Below, one piece after another: positions 32,868 through 42,111 of a stretch of 64,000 bases of DNA. Source of the stretch: Chloroflexota bacterium. GTDB taxonomy: Bacteria > Chloroflexota > Limnocylindria > QHBO01. The stretch spans positions 558,001 through 622,000 of the forward strand of contig JAILWI010000001.1 in the NCBI GenBank assembly GCA_025699005.1, read 5' to 3'. Within the stretch, counting starts at the first letter, position 1, and every line of letters begins with the position of its first letter. The notes beneath the pieces are model-generated. The model ran no database searches. It saw only the letters and a list, made by a program, of their open reading frames with translations, and had not been told where the DNA came from. A program made the translations under genes and the position numbers.

Positions 32868-35567
32868 CTATCCGGGGTATCGAGCTCTGCGCATCGGCGC
32901 TGGATCCGGTTCGGGATCCTCCAGGGCCAGCGCGACGGCCTCCTCGATTGAGAGGCCCTGGCCAATCTCCCACTCGGCTCGCAGCGTCGCCTCGTCCACG
33001 TCGGCGACATTCGCCTGGCCCAGGGCCTGGTTGATGATCGTCGCGAGATCGGTTCCCGAGGAGGATTGCAGCGCGGCGGCGGCCCCGCCCAGCCGGGCAC
33101 CGCACTGGAGCCGGCCGCGCGCGAGCTCGATGCGCGACAGGTCGTTGAGGAGGAGCGTGATCCCCGACACGTCCTGGGCATCCACGAAGACGCTCAGCGC
33201 CTCTCGCAGATATCGCTGAGCCTCGGCCAGATGGACGAGCCTCTCCTCGATTGTCCCGAGCTCCCGGAGCGACCAGCCGATGCCGAACACATCGCCGACC
33301 TTGCGATACAGCCGCAGGCTCTCCGTGTAGGCCTCCCGGCCGGCCTCCGGGTCGAGGGCGCCTTCTACCGCCCCGAGGCCCCACTGCACCTTTGCCAGGC
33401 CATGCTCGTCGCCGAGTCGCTCGTAGATCTCCCGGCTCTCGGCGAGAATGCCGCGCGCCCATTCGGCATCCCGGCGCCCCTCCTCCGTGCCGGCCCGCTC
33501 GAACAGCGCAATCACCCGCGTGAAGACGAGGTTGTAGAGGTCATTTGCCACGGCGCGTTCGTCGCCCATGTCGCGGTGAATGGCGAGGGAGCCTTCGTAG
33601 TGCTCGAGGGCGCTCGGTAGGTTGCCCTGCCAGTACGCGACCCCACCCGCGGCCTCGTGGGCCTTCGCCAGGAAGTCCGCGTGGCGTTCGACGTCGTGCA
33701 TGGCGAGCACGGTGGCGAGTCGCTCGCGAGCCTCGGTCAGGTAGCCCCGCATCTGCCAGAAGCGCCAGAGCGCCGATGCGACGCGGAGGGCAACCTCGGC
33801 TTCGTCGCGGCTCACCGCCCACTCGATGGCCGCCCGCAGGTTGCCGTGCTCTCGCTCCAGGCGGTCGAGCCACATGCGCTGATCGGCACCCATGAGCTCC
33901 GGCTCGGCGCGCTCGGCCAGCTCCAGGTACGCACGGGCATGCCGCTCGCGGACCGTCTCTTGCTCGCCGCTCGCTTCGAGCTGCTCCAGGGCGAACTCGC
34001 GGATCGTTTCGAGCATGGCGAACCGGGGCTCGTCCGTCTCCTCCGTCTGGCGCAGGAGGCTCTGATCGACGAGTCGCGCGAGGCCGTCCAGCGCTTCGGC
34101 TTCCCGGCCGTCGGTACCGATCTCGCAGACCCGCTCCGCCTCCTCGAGGCGTGCTCCGCCGACGAAGACGCCGAACTGGGCGAACAGCCGTCGCTCGTCG
34201 GCATCGAGCAGGTCGTGGCTCCACGCGATCGTGTCGCGCAGCGTTCGCTGCCGATCGGGCAGATCGGCTGCCTTCGAGATGAGGACGCCGAGGCTGTGCT
34301 CGAGGCGCGCGAGCATGGCGGCCGGGGGGAGCAGCTTGATCCGTGCCGCCGCCAGCTCGATGGCCAGCGGCAGGCCATCCAGGCGGACACAGATCGCCGC
34401 GATGGCCGGGGCGTTCTCGTTCGTGACGCGAAAGTCGGGCTTGACCGCGATCGCGCGCTCGATGAAGAGGGCGACGGCCTCGTACTGCGTGAGTGACTCG
34501 GCGGTCATTCGGCCACGGCGATCCGCCGGCGGCAGGCCGAGCGACGGGACGTGGAGCTCCTGCTCGCCGCTGATATGGAGCACCGACCGGCTGGTGACGA
34601 TGACCTTGAGGCCGGGGCTGGCTCTGAGCAGCGAGGTCAGCACCGGGGCGGCGGGCAGCACCTGCTCGAAGTTGTCCAGGACGAGCAGCGTGCTCTTGTC
34701 GCGCAGGTGGTCGATGAGCGTGTCGACGATCGGCGCGTCCGACGACTGCTGCAGCCCGAGCGTCTTGGCGATCGTGGGCGCCACCAGGCTTGGATCGTTG
34801 ATCGGCGCGAGGGCCACGAAGTACGCTCCGCCGCTGAAGTCCGGCAGCACGTCGGCCGCCAGCTGCAGCGAGAGCCGCGTCTTGCCCGTTCCCCCGGGCC
34901 CTGTGAGGGTGAGCGCCCGCGTGCCGGCCAACAGCCGACGCGCCTCGTCGACGAGTGCCCTTCGGCCGACGAAGCTCGTGAGCTGGGTCGGGAGGTTGTT
35001 CGGTATGGCGTCCAGGGTCCGAAGGGGCGGAAAGTCGCTGGGCAGCCCCGCGGCGATGACCTGCAGCACCCGCTCCGGGCGCGCCAGGTCCTTGAGCCGA
35101 TGCTCTCCCAGGTCGCGAAACTCGATCTCCGGCAGGCCCCCGCTCACGATCGACCATGTCGTCGCCGATACGACGATCTGGCCGCCGTGAGCCGCATCGG
35201 CGATGCGCGCGGCCCGGTGGATCTCGACGCCCACGAGATCGTCACCGACCGCGGTCGCCTCGCCGGTGTGCAGGCCGATGCGCACCCGCACCTCCGCATC
35301 GGGCGGCCATGCGTGGCTCATCAGCGCCCGCTGCACGCGGACCGCCGCCTCGACGCCGCGGACCGCGCTGTCGAAGGTCAGGAAGAAGGAGTCGCCGCCG
35401 GTGCCCATTTCGACGCCGCCCGCGACCTGCGCGATCTCACGGACGATCGCGCGATGCTGCCCGAGGACGGCTTCCCACCCTGGCCCCAGGCGCTCGGCGA
35501 GGCGCGTCGACCCTTCGATGTCGCTGAAGAAGAACGTGACGGTCCGCTGCGTCGTCGTCTCGGACAT
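32868..35567 (-). CDS. Adenylate-cyclase-like/NB-ARC-like ATPase/TPR regulator
   Basis: 899 aa. Residues 1-175 are a class III cyclase-like domain (TFFFSDIEGST; GTGGDSFFLTF; IGLHTGEA; VEIHRAARI), then an STAND ATPase from about 190 (Walker A GPGGTGKTRL; LLVLDNFEQVL; VIVTSRSVL; GLPLAIELAAARI) and TPR-like helices to the end. The two metal aspartates remain, but the transition-state Asn is His (VEIHRAAR) and the substrate Lys is absent, so cyclase activity is doubtful. Probably a signal-transduction switch; no DNA-binding domain is present. Architecture is common in Chloroflexi and Actinobacteria. Confidence 0.9.
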   Translation of the reverse strand: MSETTTQRTVTFFFSDIEGSTRLAERLGPGWEAVLGQHRAIVREIAQVAGGVEMGTGGDSFFLTFDSAVRGVEAAVRVQRALMSHAWPPDAEVRVRIGLHTGEATAVGDDLVGVEIHRAARIADAAHGGQIVVSATTWSIVSGGLPEIEFRDLGEHRLKDLARPERVLQVIAAGLPSDFPPLRTLDAIPNNLPTQLTSFVGRRALVDEARRLLAGTRALTLTGPGGTGKTRLSLQLAADVLPDFSGGAYFVALAPINDPSLVAPTIAKTLGLQQSSDAPIVDTLIDHLRDKSTLLVLDNFEQVLPAAPVLTSLLRASPGLKVIVTSRSVLHISGEQELHVPSLGLPPADRRGRMTAESLTQYEAVALFIERAIAVKPDFRVTNENAPAIAAICVRLDGLPLAIELAAARIKLLPPAAMLARLEHSLGVLISKAADLPDRQRTLRDTIAWSHDLLDADERRLFAQFGVFVGGARLEEAERVCEIGTDGREAEALDGLARLVDQSLLRQTEETDEPRFAMLETIREFALEQLEASGEQETVRERHARAYLELAERAEPELMGADQRMWLDRLEREHGNLRAAIEWAVSRDEAEVALRVASALWRFWQMRGYLTEARERLATVLAMHDVERHADFLAKAHEAAGGVAYWQGNLPSALEHYEGSLAIHRDMGDERAVANDLYNLVFTRVIALFERAGTEEGRRDAEWARGILAESREIYERLGDEHGLAKVQWGLGAVEGALDPEAGREAYTESLRLYRKVGDVFGIGWSLRELGTIEERLVHLAEAQRYLREALSVFVDAQDVSGITLLLNDLSRIELARGRLQCGARLGGAAAALQSSSGTDLATIINQALGQANVADVDEATLRAEWEIGQGLSIEEAVALALEDPEPDPAPMRRARYPG

Positions 35568-35790
35568 CTCCCCGCGTCCTGCGCGATCTGATCAGGCAGC
35601 CGGCCGCATGATGAGCCATCGGCGGATCGCCGTCGAGCCCCGCGTCCACCGCTGGCCGGCGAGCCGGGACCACTCGTTCGCTGGCGGATCGCCATGCCTT
35701 CGCGCTCAGAGGTACGCGCGCCGTAGACCGCAAGCCCATCCCTGCTCCGTTACGCTCCGCTCATGACGTGCTGCATGCTGGCGGGGTCCG

Positions 35791-36408
35791 ATGGCAACGA
35801 CGATGGCTGATTTGTCGCTGGCGGCGGGCCAGCGGGATCCGATGTGGTCGCTCGAAGGCTGCGAGAGGATCGTGATCGTCGGCAGGACCGGATCGGGCAA
35901 GACGACGCTGGCTCGTAAGCTGGCCGAGTCACGTGGGGTGCCGCACGTCGAGCTTGACTCGCTGTACTTCGGTCCCGAGTTCAGCACCGCGCCCCTGGAG
36001 GTCCTGCGTGAGCGGACGACCGCGGCGCTCGCCGGCGACCGGTGGGTGACCGACGGAAACAAGCGGGCTGTGCGCGACCTGATCTGGCCCCGGGCCGACA
36101 CGATCGTCTGGCTGGACTACTCGCTCGGCGTGAGTCTCTGGAGGCTCGTCCGGCGAGCCCGATCCCGCACTGCCCAGCTCACCGCCGAGGCCGCAAGGAC
36201 CGGTCGGCGATCCGGGCTCCCCCGACAGCTGCTCGCCGCTGCGAGGGGGGTGCTCACCGCGCTGCGATCGCATGCCGGCCAGCGCCGCGAGTACGCAAGA
36301 CTGTTTGCCGAGCCGGCGAATCAGCACCTCGCAGTGGTGCGGCTGCGGTCGCCCAGGGCCACGCGCGACTGGCTGGGCCGCGTCACCGACAAGGGAGGAA
36401 CTGAATGA
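35791..36408 (+). CDS. P-loop nucleoside/adenylate kinase-like protein
   Basis: 205 aa. Walker A GRTGSGKTTLARKLA at about residue 32, followed by VELDSLYFGPEF and DRWVTDGNKRAVRDLIWPRADTIVWLDY, the pattern of FlaR/topology-modulation-type small kinases. A positively charged C-terminal third (RRARSRTAQL, RSPRATRDW) is typical. Substrate unknown. The start is ATG 35791 or the later ATG 35842 (MWSLEG), just before the P-loop. Overlaps the RidA gene by 4 bp. Confidence 0.78.
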   Translation: MATTMADLSLAAGQRDPMWSLEGCERIVIVGRTGSGKTTLARKLAESRGVPHVELDSLYFGPEFSTAPLEVLRERTTAALAGDRWVTDGNKRAVRDLIWPRADTIVWLDYSLGVSLWRLVRRARSRTAQLTAEAARTGRRSGLPRQLLAAARGVLTALRSHAGQRREYARLFAEPANQHLAVVRLRSPRATRDWLGRVTDKGGTE

Positions 36409-36815
36409 GCGTCGTCTACGAAAATCCGCCGGAGCTCGGCCCGCCGCTGGGGAAGTACTCGCACCTCAGCCGTGCCGGAGACCTGGTGCTCGTCGCCGGC
36501 CAGGTCGGGGTTCGCCCGAATGGGTCGCTCGCCGGTGACGATCTGCGGTCGCAGCTGTTCCAGGCCTTCGAGAACCTGGGCACTGCGCTCGAATCGGCCG
36601 GCGGCGGCTTCGACAGCGTCATGAAGCTCACCACGTACCTCGTGGGCGAATCCACCATCGAAGCCTTTCGCGAAGCGCGCAACGAGCTCTACGCCCGCAT
36701 CTACCCATCGGGGATGTATCCCCCGAACACGCTCCTCGTGGTCCAGGCCCTCGTCAGGCCGGACCTGCTGCTCGAGATCGATGCGATGGCCTCGATCCCG
36801 ATATCCGCGACGTGA
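36405..36815 (+). CDS. RidA-family enamine/imine deaminase
   Basis: 136 aa. LGKYSHLSRAGDLVLVAGQVG, NLGTALESAGGGFDSVMKLTTYL and the C-terminal LLVVQALVRPDLLLEIDAMA match the YjgF/RidA fold; the Arg in ALVRPDLLLEIDA is the carboxylate-binding residue of active members. Likely hydrolyses reactive 2-aminoacrylate-type intermediates in the cytoplasm. Translationally coupled (ATGA) to the kinase-like gene. Confidence 0.9.
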   Translation: MSVVYENPPELGPPLGKYSHLSRAGDLVLVAGQVGVRPNGSLAGDDLRSQLFQAFENLGTALESAGGGFDSVMKLTTYLVGESTIEAFREARNELYARIYPSGMYPPNTLLVVQALVRPDLLLEIDAMASIPISAT

Positions 36816-36847
36816 ATCGTCGCATTCGTCACGGAGGAACGAGCCAC

Positions 36848-37093
36848 ATGGAACCGTCGGTAGCCGCGGACGATCTCAACGAGGTCTCGGTCCTCGTCAA
36901 CGTCGCGCATCGGCTTCTGCTCAGTATCCGCGACGAGGTGGAGACCTCGGCGGCATTGCAGGGCATCGTCGAGGATCTCGATGCCGCGCACGACCAGCTG
37001 GACCTGGCGATGGAGCGGCTCACTGCGGCGATCGACCAGGCCGATGCCGAGGCCGGTGCCCAGCCGCGCGACCAGCGTCCGGCCATTCACTGA
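36848..37093 (+). CDS. Small helical protein of unknown function
   Basis: 81 aa from ATG 36848, preceded by GGAGGAA; an in-frame GTG at 36812 overlapping ridA is less well supported. Sequence is acidic and helical (LNEVSVLVNVAHRLLLSI, IVEDLDAAHDQLDLAMERL), without membrane segments or recognised motifs. Could be a small adaptor or coiled-coil protein; function unknown. Confidence 0.6.
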   Translation: MEPSVAADDLNEVSVLVNVAHRLLLSIRDEVETSAALQGIVEDLDAAHDQLDLAMERLTAAIDQADAEAGAQPRDQRPAIH

Positions 37094-37099
37094 GCGGCC

Positions 37100-37573
37100 T
37101 CAGGCGTAGCCCTCGGGCACCGGGCCGATGACCTCCATGCCGTGACGAGCGGCGATCTCGCCGAGGGTCTCGTCGTCCATCTCGTTGCGGGCGATCGCGG
37201 CGGCCAGCTCGTCGAAGTAGCCGACCATCGCGGCGGGCGTGTAGATGTTCAGCTTGCGACTCGGGACGGCGCCGACCCGAAAGCCGTGGGGAGCGCCGGC
37301 CGGGATGTAGACGAACGATCCGGCAGGGCAGACGTGCTCCTCGTCGCCGATGAAGATGACGTACTCGCCACTGACGACATAGAACGCCTCGGCGGCATCG
37401 TGGTGGATGTGCATCGGCGGACCGAAGTGCGGGGGCTCCTCCGCCTCGAGAAGGCTGAATGCACCACCGGTGTCATCGCCCGATGCTTTCAACGACATCC
37501 TGAAGTTGCCCAGTTCGATGTCTCGCCCCTGCCCCGGAAGGAGGACGAAGGCCGGACTTGGCCGATCGGTCAT
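37100..37573 (-). CDS. Cupin-domain protein
   Basis: 157 aa. Cupin motif 1 is PPHFGPPMHIHHDAAEAFYVVSGE (metal-binding His/His/Glu) and motif 2 is CPAGSFVYIPAGAPHGFRV (final His). The rest of the protein gives no substrate clue. A minus-strand gene whose 5' region holds a diverged copy of the repeat found upstream of the DUF2075 gene (37620-37650). Function likely a small-molecule oxygenase, isomerase or sensor. Confidence 0.88.
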   Translation of the reverse strand: MTDRPSPAFVLLPGQGRDIELGNFRMSLKASGDDTGGAFSLLEAEEPPHFGPPMHIHHDAAEAFYVVSGEYVIFIGDEEHVCPAGSFVYIPAGAPHGFRVGAVPSRKLNIYTPAAMVGYFDELAAAIARNEMDDETLGEIAARHGMEVIGPVPEGYA

Positions 37574-37619
37574 CGGCGCCCTCGCGCAGGCTGTCCCGTC
37601 ATCGGGCGATATTCACGCC

Positions 37620-37650
37620 CGGGATCCACGTGATTCAACCCTGTCCCCTC
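37620..37650 (-). repeat. Upstream element, copy 3 (diverged), and the 341-bp gap around it
   Basis: On the minus strand GAGGGGACAGGG, TTGAATCACG and GGATCCCGGGCG align with the core of the 6161 and 15720 elements, 47 bp upstream of the cupin start. Between 37574 and 37914 I see no gene; a short minus-strand open frame there has no recognisable motif. Confidence 0.6.
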
Positions 37651-37914
37651 CGCCGGCCGACTGGACCGCAAGCGTAGCGGGCGTGTCCAGCGGGCGCGTA
37701 GAGCGCTTCGACCGTCGCCGGGTCCGCCCCGTCGAGCTCTAGCCAGCCGTGCCATGAGTCGTACGGCGTCAGCGCTGCGATGGCCGCATCGGGCGGCCGC
37801 AGTCTGGATGACGTCCTCGAAACTTGACAGGTTCGGTAGTCTCTGCCGAAGCCGACACGCGCCCGGGCACGGCCACGACGGCGATCGAATCCACCACCTG
37901 GAGGGAAGGGGCCG

Positions 37915-38181
37915 ATGGATCTCGTCGTTCTAGCGCTGAGCGCCGTCATCGGGTTCGGGGCGGGCTACGCCTGGGTCGCCACCCAGAATCCGTTTGCGCC
38001 CATCGCGGTCGTCGGAATCGGCGGATTCCTTCTGTTCGGCGTGACGAGCGCCTCGGGTCCGGGACCCGTGCTCGACGCGTTCGTCGAGACGGTCGGCATC
38101 GCTGGCCTGGTGGCTGCGATCGTCGGTGCCGTCGCCGGGGGATATGTGGCGGATCGCTCCCGATCCGACCAGGCAGCCTGA
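37915..38181 (+). CDS. Small three-helix membrane protein
   Basis: 88 aa: three hydrophobic segments (LVVLALSAVIGFGAGYAWV; FAPIAVVGIGGFLLFG; VGIAGLVAAIVGAVAGGYVA) and a short charged tail. ATG 37915 is preceded by GGAAGGGG. Nothing recognisable in family terms. Located 45 bp upstream of the metallopeptidase lipoprotein on the same strand. Confidence 0.7.
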   Translation: MDLVVLALSAVIGFGAGYAWVATQNPFAPIAVVGIGGFLLFGVTSASGPGPVLDAFVETVGIAGLVAAIVGAVAGGYVADRSRSDQAA

Positions 38182-38225
38182 CGCACCGCTTTTCCGGCGT
38201 GCCGTCCCGTCCTCGTCGACTCACG

Positions 38226-39473
38226 ATGCGGCGCGAGCTCGTCATCCTGCCGCTGCTCATGCTGCTCGTTGCTGCTTGCGACGAGATGGGCGACACGGGT
38301 AGCAGTGCCGATCCCACGACCGGTGGCAGCTCGTACCCGAACGTGCCGCTCACCGAGCTGACGGTCCAGGAGCAGGCCGGGTACGACGCGCTGATGACCG
38401 ATCTCGTCGGCCCCGATGGGGTTTCCGGTCGACTGGGCAACTTCTGGCCGCACGCGCTCTCCTCGGTCGCTATCGGCTTGCTGTATGAGCCGGTCGCCGG
38501 CGTGTCGTCGTACGAGGGCGCGCCGCAGCCGTCCGGATGCGGACCGCTCTCGACGGAGAATGCCTGGTACTGCTCGGCCGACCATCGCATCTACTACGAC
38601 GACAACCTCCTGCGCGCGATGTATCGCTCGACCGGGATCGCCGGGCCGACGGTCCTGATGGCGCACGAGTATGGCCACCACATCCAATCGATCGTCGGAC
38701 TCCCGCAGTTCAGCGTGCAGGCCGAGCTCCAGGCCGACTGCCTGGCCGGGATGTTCTTCGGGACAGCGATGCAGCCACCGGCCGGCGAGGCTGATCTCCG
38801 CTATGCAGGCGCCACGATCTTCTGGCTCGGCGACGACGAGTACCGCGCGACCGAGTGGTTCGAGCCCGACGTCCACGGCGCGCCGTCGTGGCGGTCGAAG
38901 GCCTTCCTGGACGGAATGCTGGGCGACGGCACCTACTGCCGCGACTACGAGGAGTGGACCGAGCGGGGAACGTTCGCGCTCGGCACCTATCGATGGCTGC
39001 CCGGACCGGCGATCGACGTCAGGGAGGCCGACAACGGCGTCCTCGTCGCGACCCTCCGCGACCGGACGGCATACCTCGCTCCGTATGCCTCGCCATCTGC
39101 GGGCACGACCGCCCTTGCCTATCTCCCCACCGTCTTCGACGGTTGGCTCGGGCCGGACTTCACGCCGGTGGGAACGCCGATCGAGATCGAAACGGGGAAT
39201 GGCACCAGCGGCATCCTCGGCGGGACCGGCGCAGCCCAGGGCTACCAGTTCGCCGACACCGCTGGAGCGCCACAGCACGGCCTCCTTTTCGTGCACGTCG
39301 CGAGCACGGGAGAGGCGGCGATTATCAGCGTCACCGAGCCGGGCGCCCCGCCGGCGATGGACCTGGCGAATCCGGCCTGGGATCCTCTCGCGAACTACCT
39401 CTTCGTCACGGCGTTCAGCCTGTGCCCGCCCGACGGTGCCGGCGCCCTGTGCCTCGCCCTTGGCGACAGCTGA
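38226..39473 (+). CDS. Neutral zinc metallopeptidase lipoprotein (YpfJ-like)
   Basis: 415 aa from ATG 38226: signal with lipobox LLVAAC (Cys18), linker (GSSADPTTGGSS), then a metallopeptidase core with zinc site HEYGHHIQ and downstream ELQADCLAGMFFG, the pattern of the neutral zinc metallopeptidase family. The C-terminal half (from about 265) is unassigned. Predicted to be anchored on the outer face of the membrane. An open frame extends upstream but the ATG begins the signal peptide. Confidence 0.85.
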   Translation: MRRELVILPLLMLLVAACDEMGDTGSSADPTTGGSSYPNVPLTELTVQEQAGYDALMTDLVGPDGVSGRLGNFWPHALSSVAIGLLYEPVAGVSSYEGAPQPSGCGPLSTENAWYCSADHRIYYDDNLLRAMYRSTGIAGPTVLMAHEYGHHIQSIVGLPQFSVQAELQADCLAGMFFGTAMQPPAGEADLRYAGATIFWLGDDEYRATEWFEPDVHGAPSWRSKAFLDGMLGDGTYCRDYEEWTERGTFALGTYRWLPGPAIDVREADNGVLVATLRDRTAYLAPYASPSAGTTALAYLPTVFDGWLGPDFTPVGTPIEIETGNGTSGILGGTGAAQGYQFADTAGAPQHGLLFVHVASTGEAAIISVTEPGAPPAMDLANPAWDPLANYLFVTAFSLCPPDGAGALCLALGDS

Positions 39474-41946
39474 GCCCGCACCGCAACCCGATCGGTCTGC
39501 GAGCGCGTCGAGCCGCTCCCGGCAGCTGCGCTGGACGCTGACGCCGCTGAGCCATAGCGGCCGTTGGCTGCGGGGCGGGTGGCGCGAGGGCCGCTTTTCG
39601 ACCCGGGGGCTGCCCCGCGACATTCGCGTGGCGGCCCTGCTCTCGGTGGGTGTGGGGCTCGTTGCCGCCGCGCTGATCGTGGCCCTCGGGATCGGACTCT
39701 CTCTGCCGGGGGGCGTCGTGGACGTCCCCGGCCGGTTCCTCGGCGCCGAAGACCCGCGGGCTCTGCCGCAGGCGCTGTTCGTGCTCCTGGTCCTGGGGTT
39801 GTCCGTGGCTGCCTCGGCGCTGGCCTGGTCAGCGGGGTTGCGCGGTGCGCGGGCCCCGCGTCTCACGCTGGGAGTCGTGGCGCTGATCGACGCCGCCCTC
39901 GCCGGCGCGACCGTGTCGAGCGTGGGGCAAATCCGCGTGATCGAGGCGGCTGTCGGACAATCGCACCTGGGCTCCCTTGCCGCCGGTATCGCCGGGGCGG
40001 CAGGCCTGGCGATCTCGGTCATGATCGCGGTCGTCCCGCTCGGCCTGGTGCAACGGCGCCCACGATTGATGGGCGTCCTCGCAGCGATTCCACCGGTTCT
40101 GGTCGGTGGCGTCTACCTGGCCCTGGGCGCGACCTCGGCAACGCTGAGTCTGGACTCGGCCATCAGCGCGCCCGATTTCCCTGCCGTCATCTCGGCTCAG
40201 GCCGGACTTGCGTCCTCCCTGCGTTCCATCGGCCAGAGCGCCTCCTTGCTGCTCGCGCCGTTCGTCATCTGGCAGGCCGCCACCTGGGCTCGGGCGAGCG
40301 GAGGACCCGTCGGCCAACGCGTGGCCGACCGCGTGGCCGATCGGCCGTGGGGCCTCTGGGCGCTGCTCACGGCGAAGCTGGGCTGGTTGGTCGCGGGTTA
40401 CCTTGGGGTTCTTCCCGCTGCGCTCGGTGGCTGGAGCGCGGAGTGGCGCGAGAGCCTCGAGGACGGGCCGATCGGCTGGGCGCTGGCCCTGGCGGTGGCT
40501 GGCGCCGCTGGCTGGTGGTTGTCTCACCCGCGTCGTCGGCGCATCTCGCGCGCGGGCATTCGCCTGGCGGCACTTTGGCTGGCCCTCGGCTTCGCCAGCG
40601 GGTCGCTGGCGCTGGGCGCGCTCGGCCTTCTCGTGCCGGTGGCCACGGCCCTCCCGTTGCCTGCCGTGATGCCGGGTCTCGACCAATGCGGAGACGCCGG
40701 GGCAGGCGGTGGTCCCGCATTCGTCCTGCTGTGCCTTCAGCTGGCCCTGGCCGATTGGCTGGTCCTGTCGCAGATCGGCACCGTGCTCGTCGCGATCGCC
40801 CTCGGCATCGCGCTGATTCGGCGACGGCGCGCGGTACCGATCGGATACTTCCTGGTGGCGGTTGGCGCGTGGTCGTTGCCCCGGGCGCTCAACGCGGTGC
40901 GCTTCTTCGTCTTCGGGGACGCCCCGGCCGGCACGGATGCGCTCGGGTCGGTGGAGCTGGCCACTCTGGACGCGGCGATCACGCTCATGGTCGGCGTTCT
41001 CGCCTGGGGCTGGTGGATGGGCCGCCGACCGCGGGCCGATCCGTGGGTGCTGGCTCTCGTGCTCGTGGTCGTCACGTTGATGACGCGCGGCTCGACGCTG
41101 ATCATGCCCGGCTGGAGCCTGACCCTGTTCTACGTCGCCCTCGTCTTCCCGCTCCTGTACGAGCTCGGTCTCGACTCGCAGGACCTGAATGAACCGGCGC
41201 CGAATCGGCCGACGCGCGTCCTCCATGCCGTCGGGCTGCGTGCCGGGGCGCTCACACTGCTGTTCGTCGGGCTGGGAGCGGGATTCACCACGCCGGACGA
41301 CGATGCTGCGCTCGTGGCATTCGTCCTCTTCGCGCCACCATTCGCCGCGTGGCTCGTCGCGGGCGTGGTGTCAGCCCGGAGTCGGGCAGATGCCTCGGCG
41401 AGGATGCCGGCTGGATCGCCGCCCGCGCGGCGCCATCTTGCATTTAGCTCGGCCGCTGGAGTCCTCGTCCTGGCGCTGCTCATCGGCGTGTCGAGCGCGG
41501 CCTCTCCGCTCGTTCGTGGCGCCGCGACAGCGCCCCAGGGTGGCTCAGGCACGGCGTCCGAGCCCCGGTCGGAGCGGGCGCGGGGGATCGAGCTGCTCGC
41601 CCGAGACCGCGCAATGCGCGACCGCATCGCCGCGCTGCTCGATCCGTCCGACACCCTTCCCGAGCTCCAGGTCTCCGGAACAGAGATGGTCAATCGCGCG
41701 CGGGCCGAGCTGGCGTGGATGGGCGCTCATCCGCCGGCTTCATGCTCGCTGGCGGCGTGGGACGCGCGCCGTGAGGAGATGCTTCGCCTCGAAGAGCTCG
41801 GGACAACTCTTCAGGCGATTCACGCAGACGAGGCCCGGCTTGCGGCCGCGGAGATGGCCATCCATGGCTGGTTCGACGCGCAGGAGGGGACCATCGCCAT
41901 CCTCGCGCGCCTGGTGGAGGAGTGCGCCATCACCGCGGGCGGGTGA
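39460..41946 (+). CDS. Large multi-pass membrane protein of unknown function
   Basis: About 828 aa if the TTG at 39460, overlapping the previous stop by 14 bp, is the start; no ATG or GTG fits better. At least 15 hydrophobic segments alternate with short loops from residue 60 to 690; the last 140 residues are soluble and acidic/helical (SERARGIELLARDRAMRDRI). No ATPase, protease or transporter signature is visible. Location downstream of the metallopeptidase suggests co-expression. Possibly a novel permease or a regulator. Confidence 0.65.
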   Translation: MATAEPAPQPDRSASASSRSRQLRWTLTPLSHSGRWLRGGWREGRFSTRGLPRDIRVAALLSVGVGLVAAALIVALGIGLSLPGGVVDVPGRFLGAEDPRALPQALFVLLVLGLSVAASALAWSAGLRGARAPRLTLGVVALIDAALAGATVSSVGQIRVIEAAVGQSHLGSLAAGIAGAAGLAISVMIAVVPLGLVQRRPRLMGVLAAIPPVLVGGVYLALGATSATLSLDSAISAPDFPAVISAQAGLASSLRSIGQSASLLLAPFVIWQAATWARASGGPVGQRVADRVADRPWGLWALLTAKLGWLVAGYLGVLPAALGGWSAEWRESLEDGPIGWALALAVAGAAGWWLSHPRRRRISRAGIRLAALWLALGFASGSLALGALGLLVPVATALPLPAVMPGLDQCGDAGAGGGPAFVLLCLQLALADWLVLSQIGTVLVAIALGIALIRRRRAVPIGYFLVAVGAWSLPRALNAVRFFVFGDAPAGTDALGSVELATLDAAITLMVGVLAWGWWMGRRPRADPWVLALVLVVVTLMTRGSTLIMPGWSLTLFYVALVFPLLYELGLDSQDLNEPAPNRPTRVLHAVGLRAGALTLLFVGLGAGFTTPDDDAALVAFVLFAPPFAAWLVAGVVSARSRADASARMPAGSPPARRHLAFSSAAGVLVLALLIGVSSAASPLVRGAATAPQGGSGTASEPRSERARGIELLARDRAMRDRIAALLDPSDTLPELQVSGTEMVNRARAELAWMGAHPPASCSLAAWDARREEMLRLEELGTTLQAIHADEARLAAAEMAIHGWFDAQEGTIAILARLVEECAITAGG

Positions 41947-42111
41947 CCAGCTCATGAGCGTGCGGACCGCGTCCGACCTCCTGACCCGTCGAGGTCGAGT
42001 TGGCGTTTGAGCCGCGCCGACTGAGCCCCCGGTCGCCGGCCGCGAGAACTGGAACCGCGCTGCAGGGGCGCGGTAGGGTAGGGGTCCGCACCCACAGGAG
42101 GAACCACCACC

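Noticed and set aside
30593-33181. 862-aa minus-strand frame opposite the subtilase
   Set aside because: Low-complexity Arg/Gly/Asp-rich product without domains; mirror of the protease codons.
37635-37949. 104-aa minus-strand frame in the gap before the small membrane gene
   Set aside because: No recognisable motif, overlaps the divergent gene start; left unannotated apart from the repeat.
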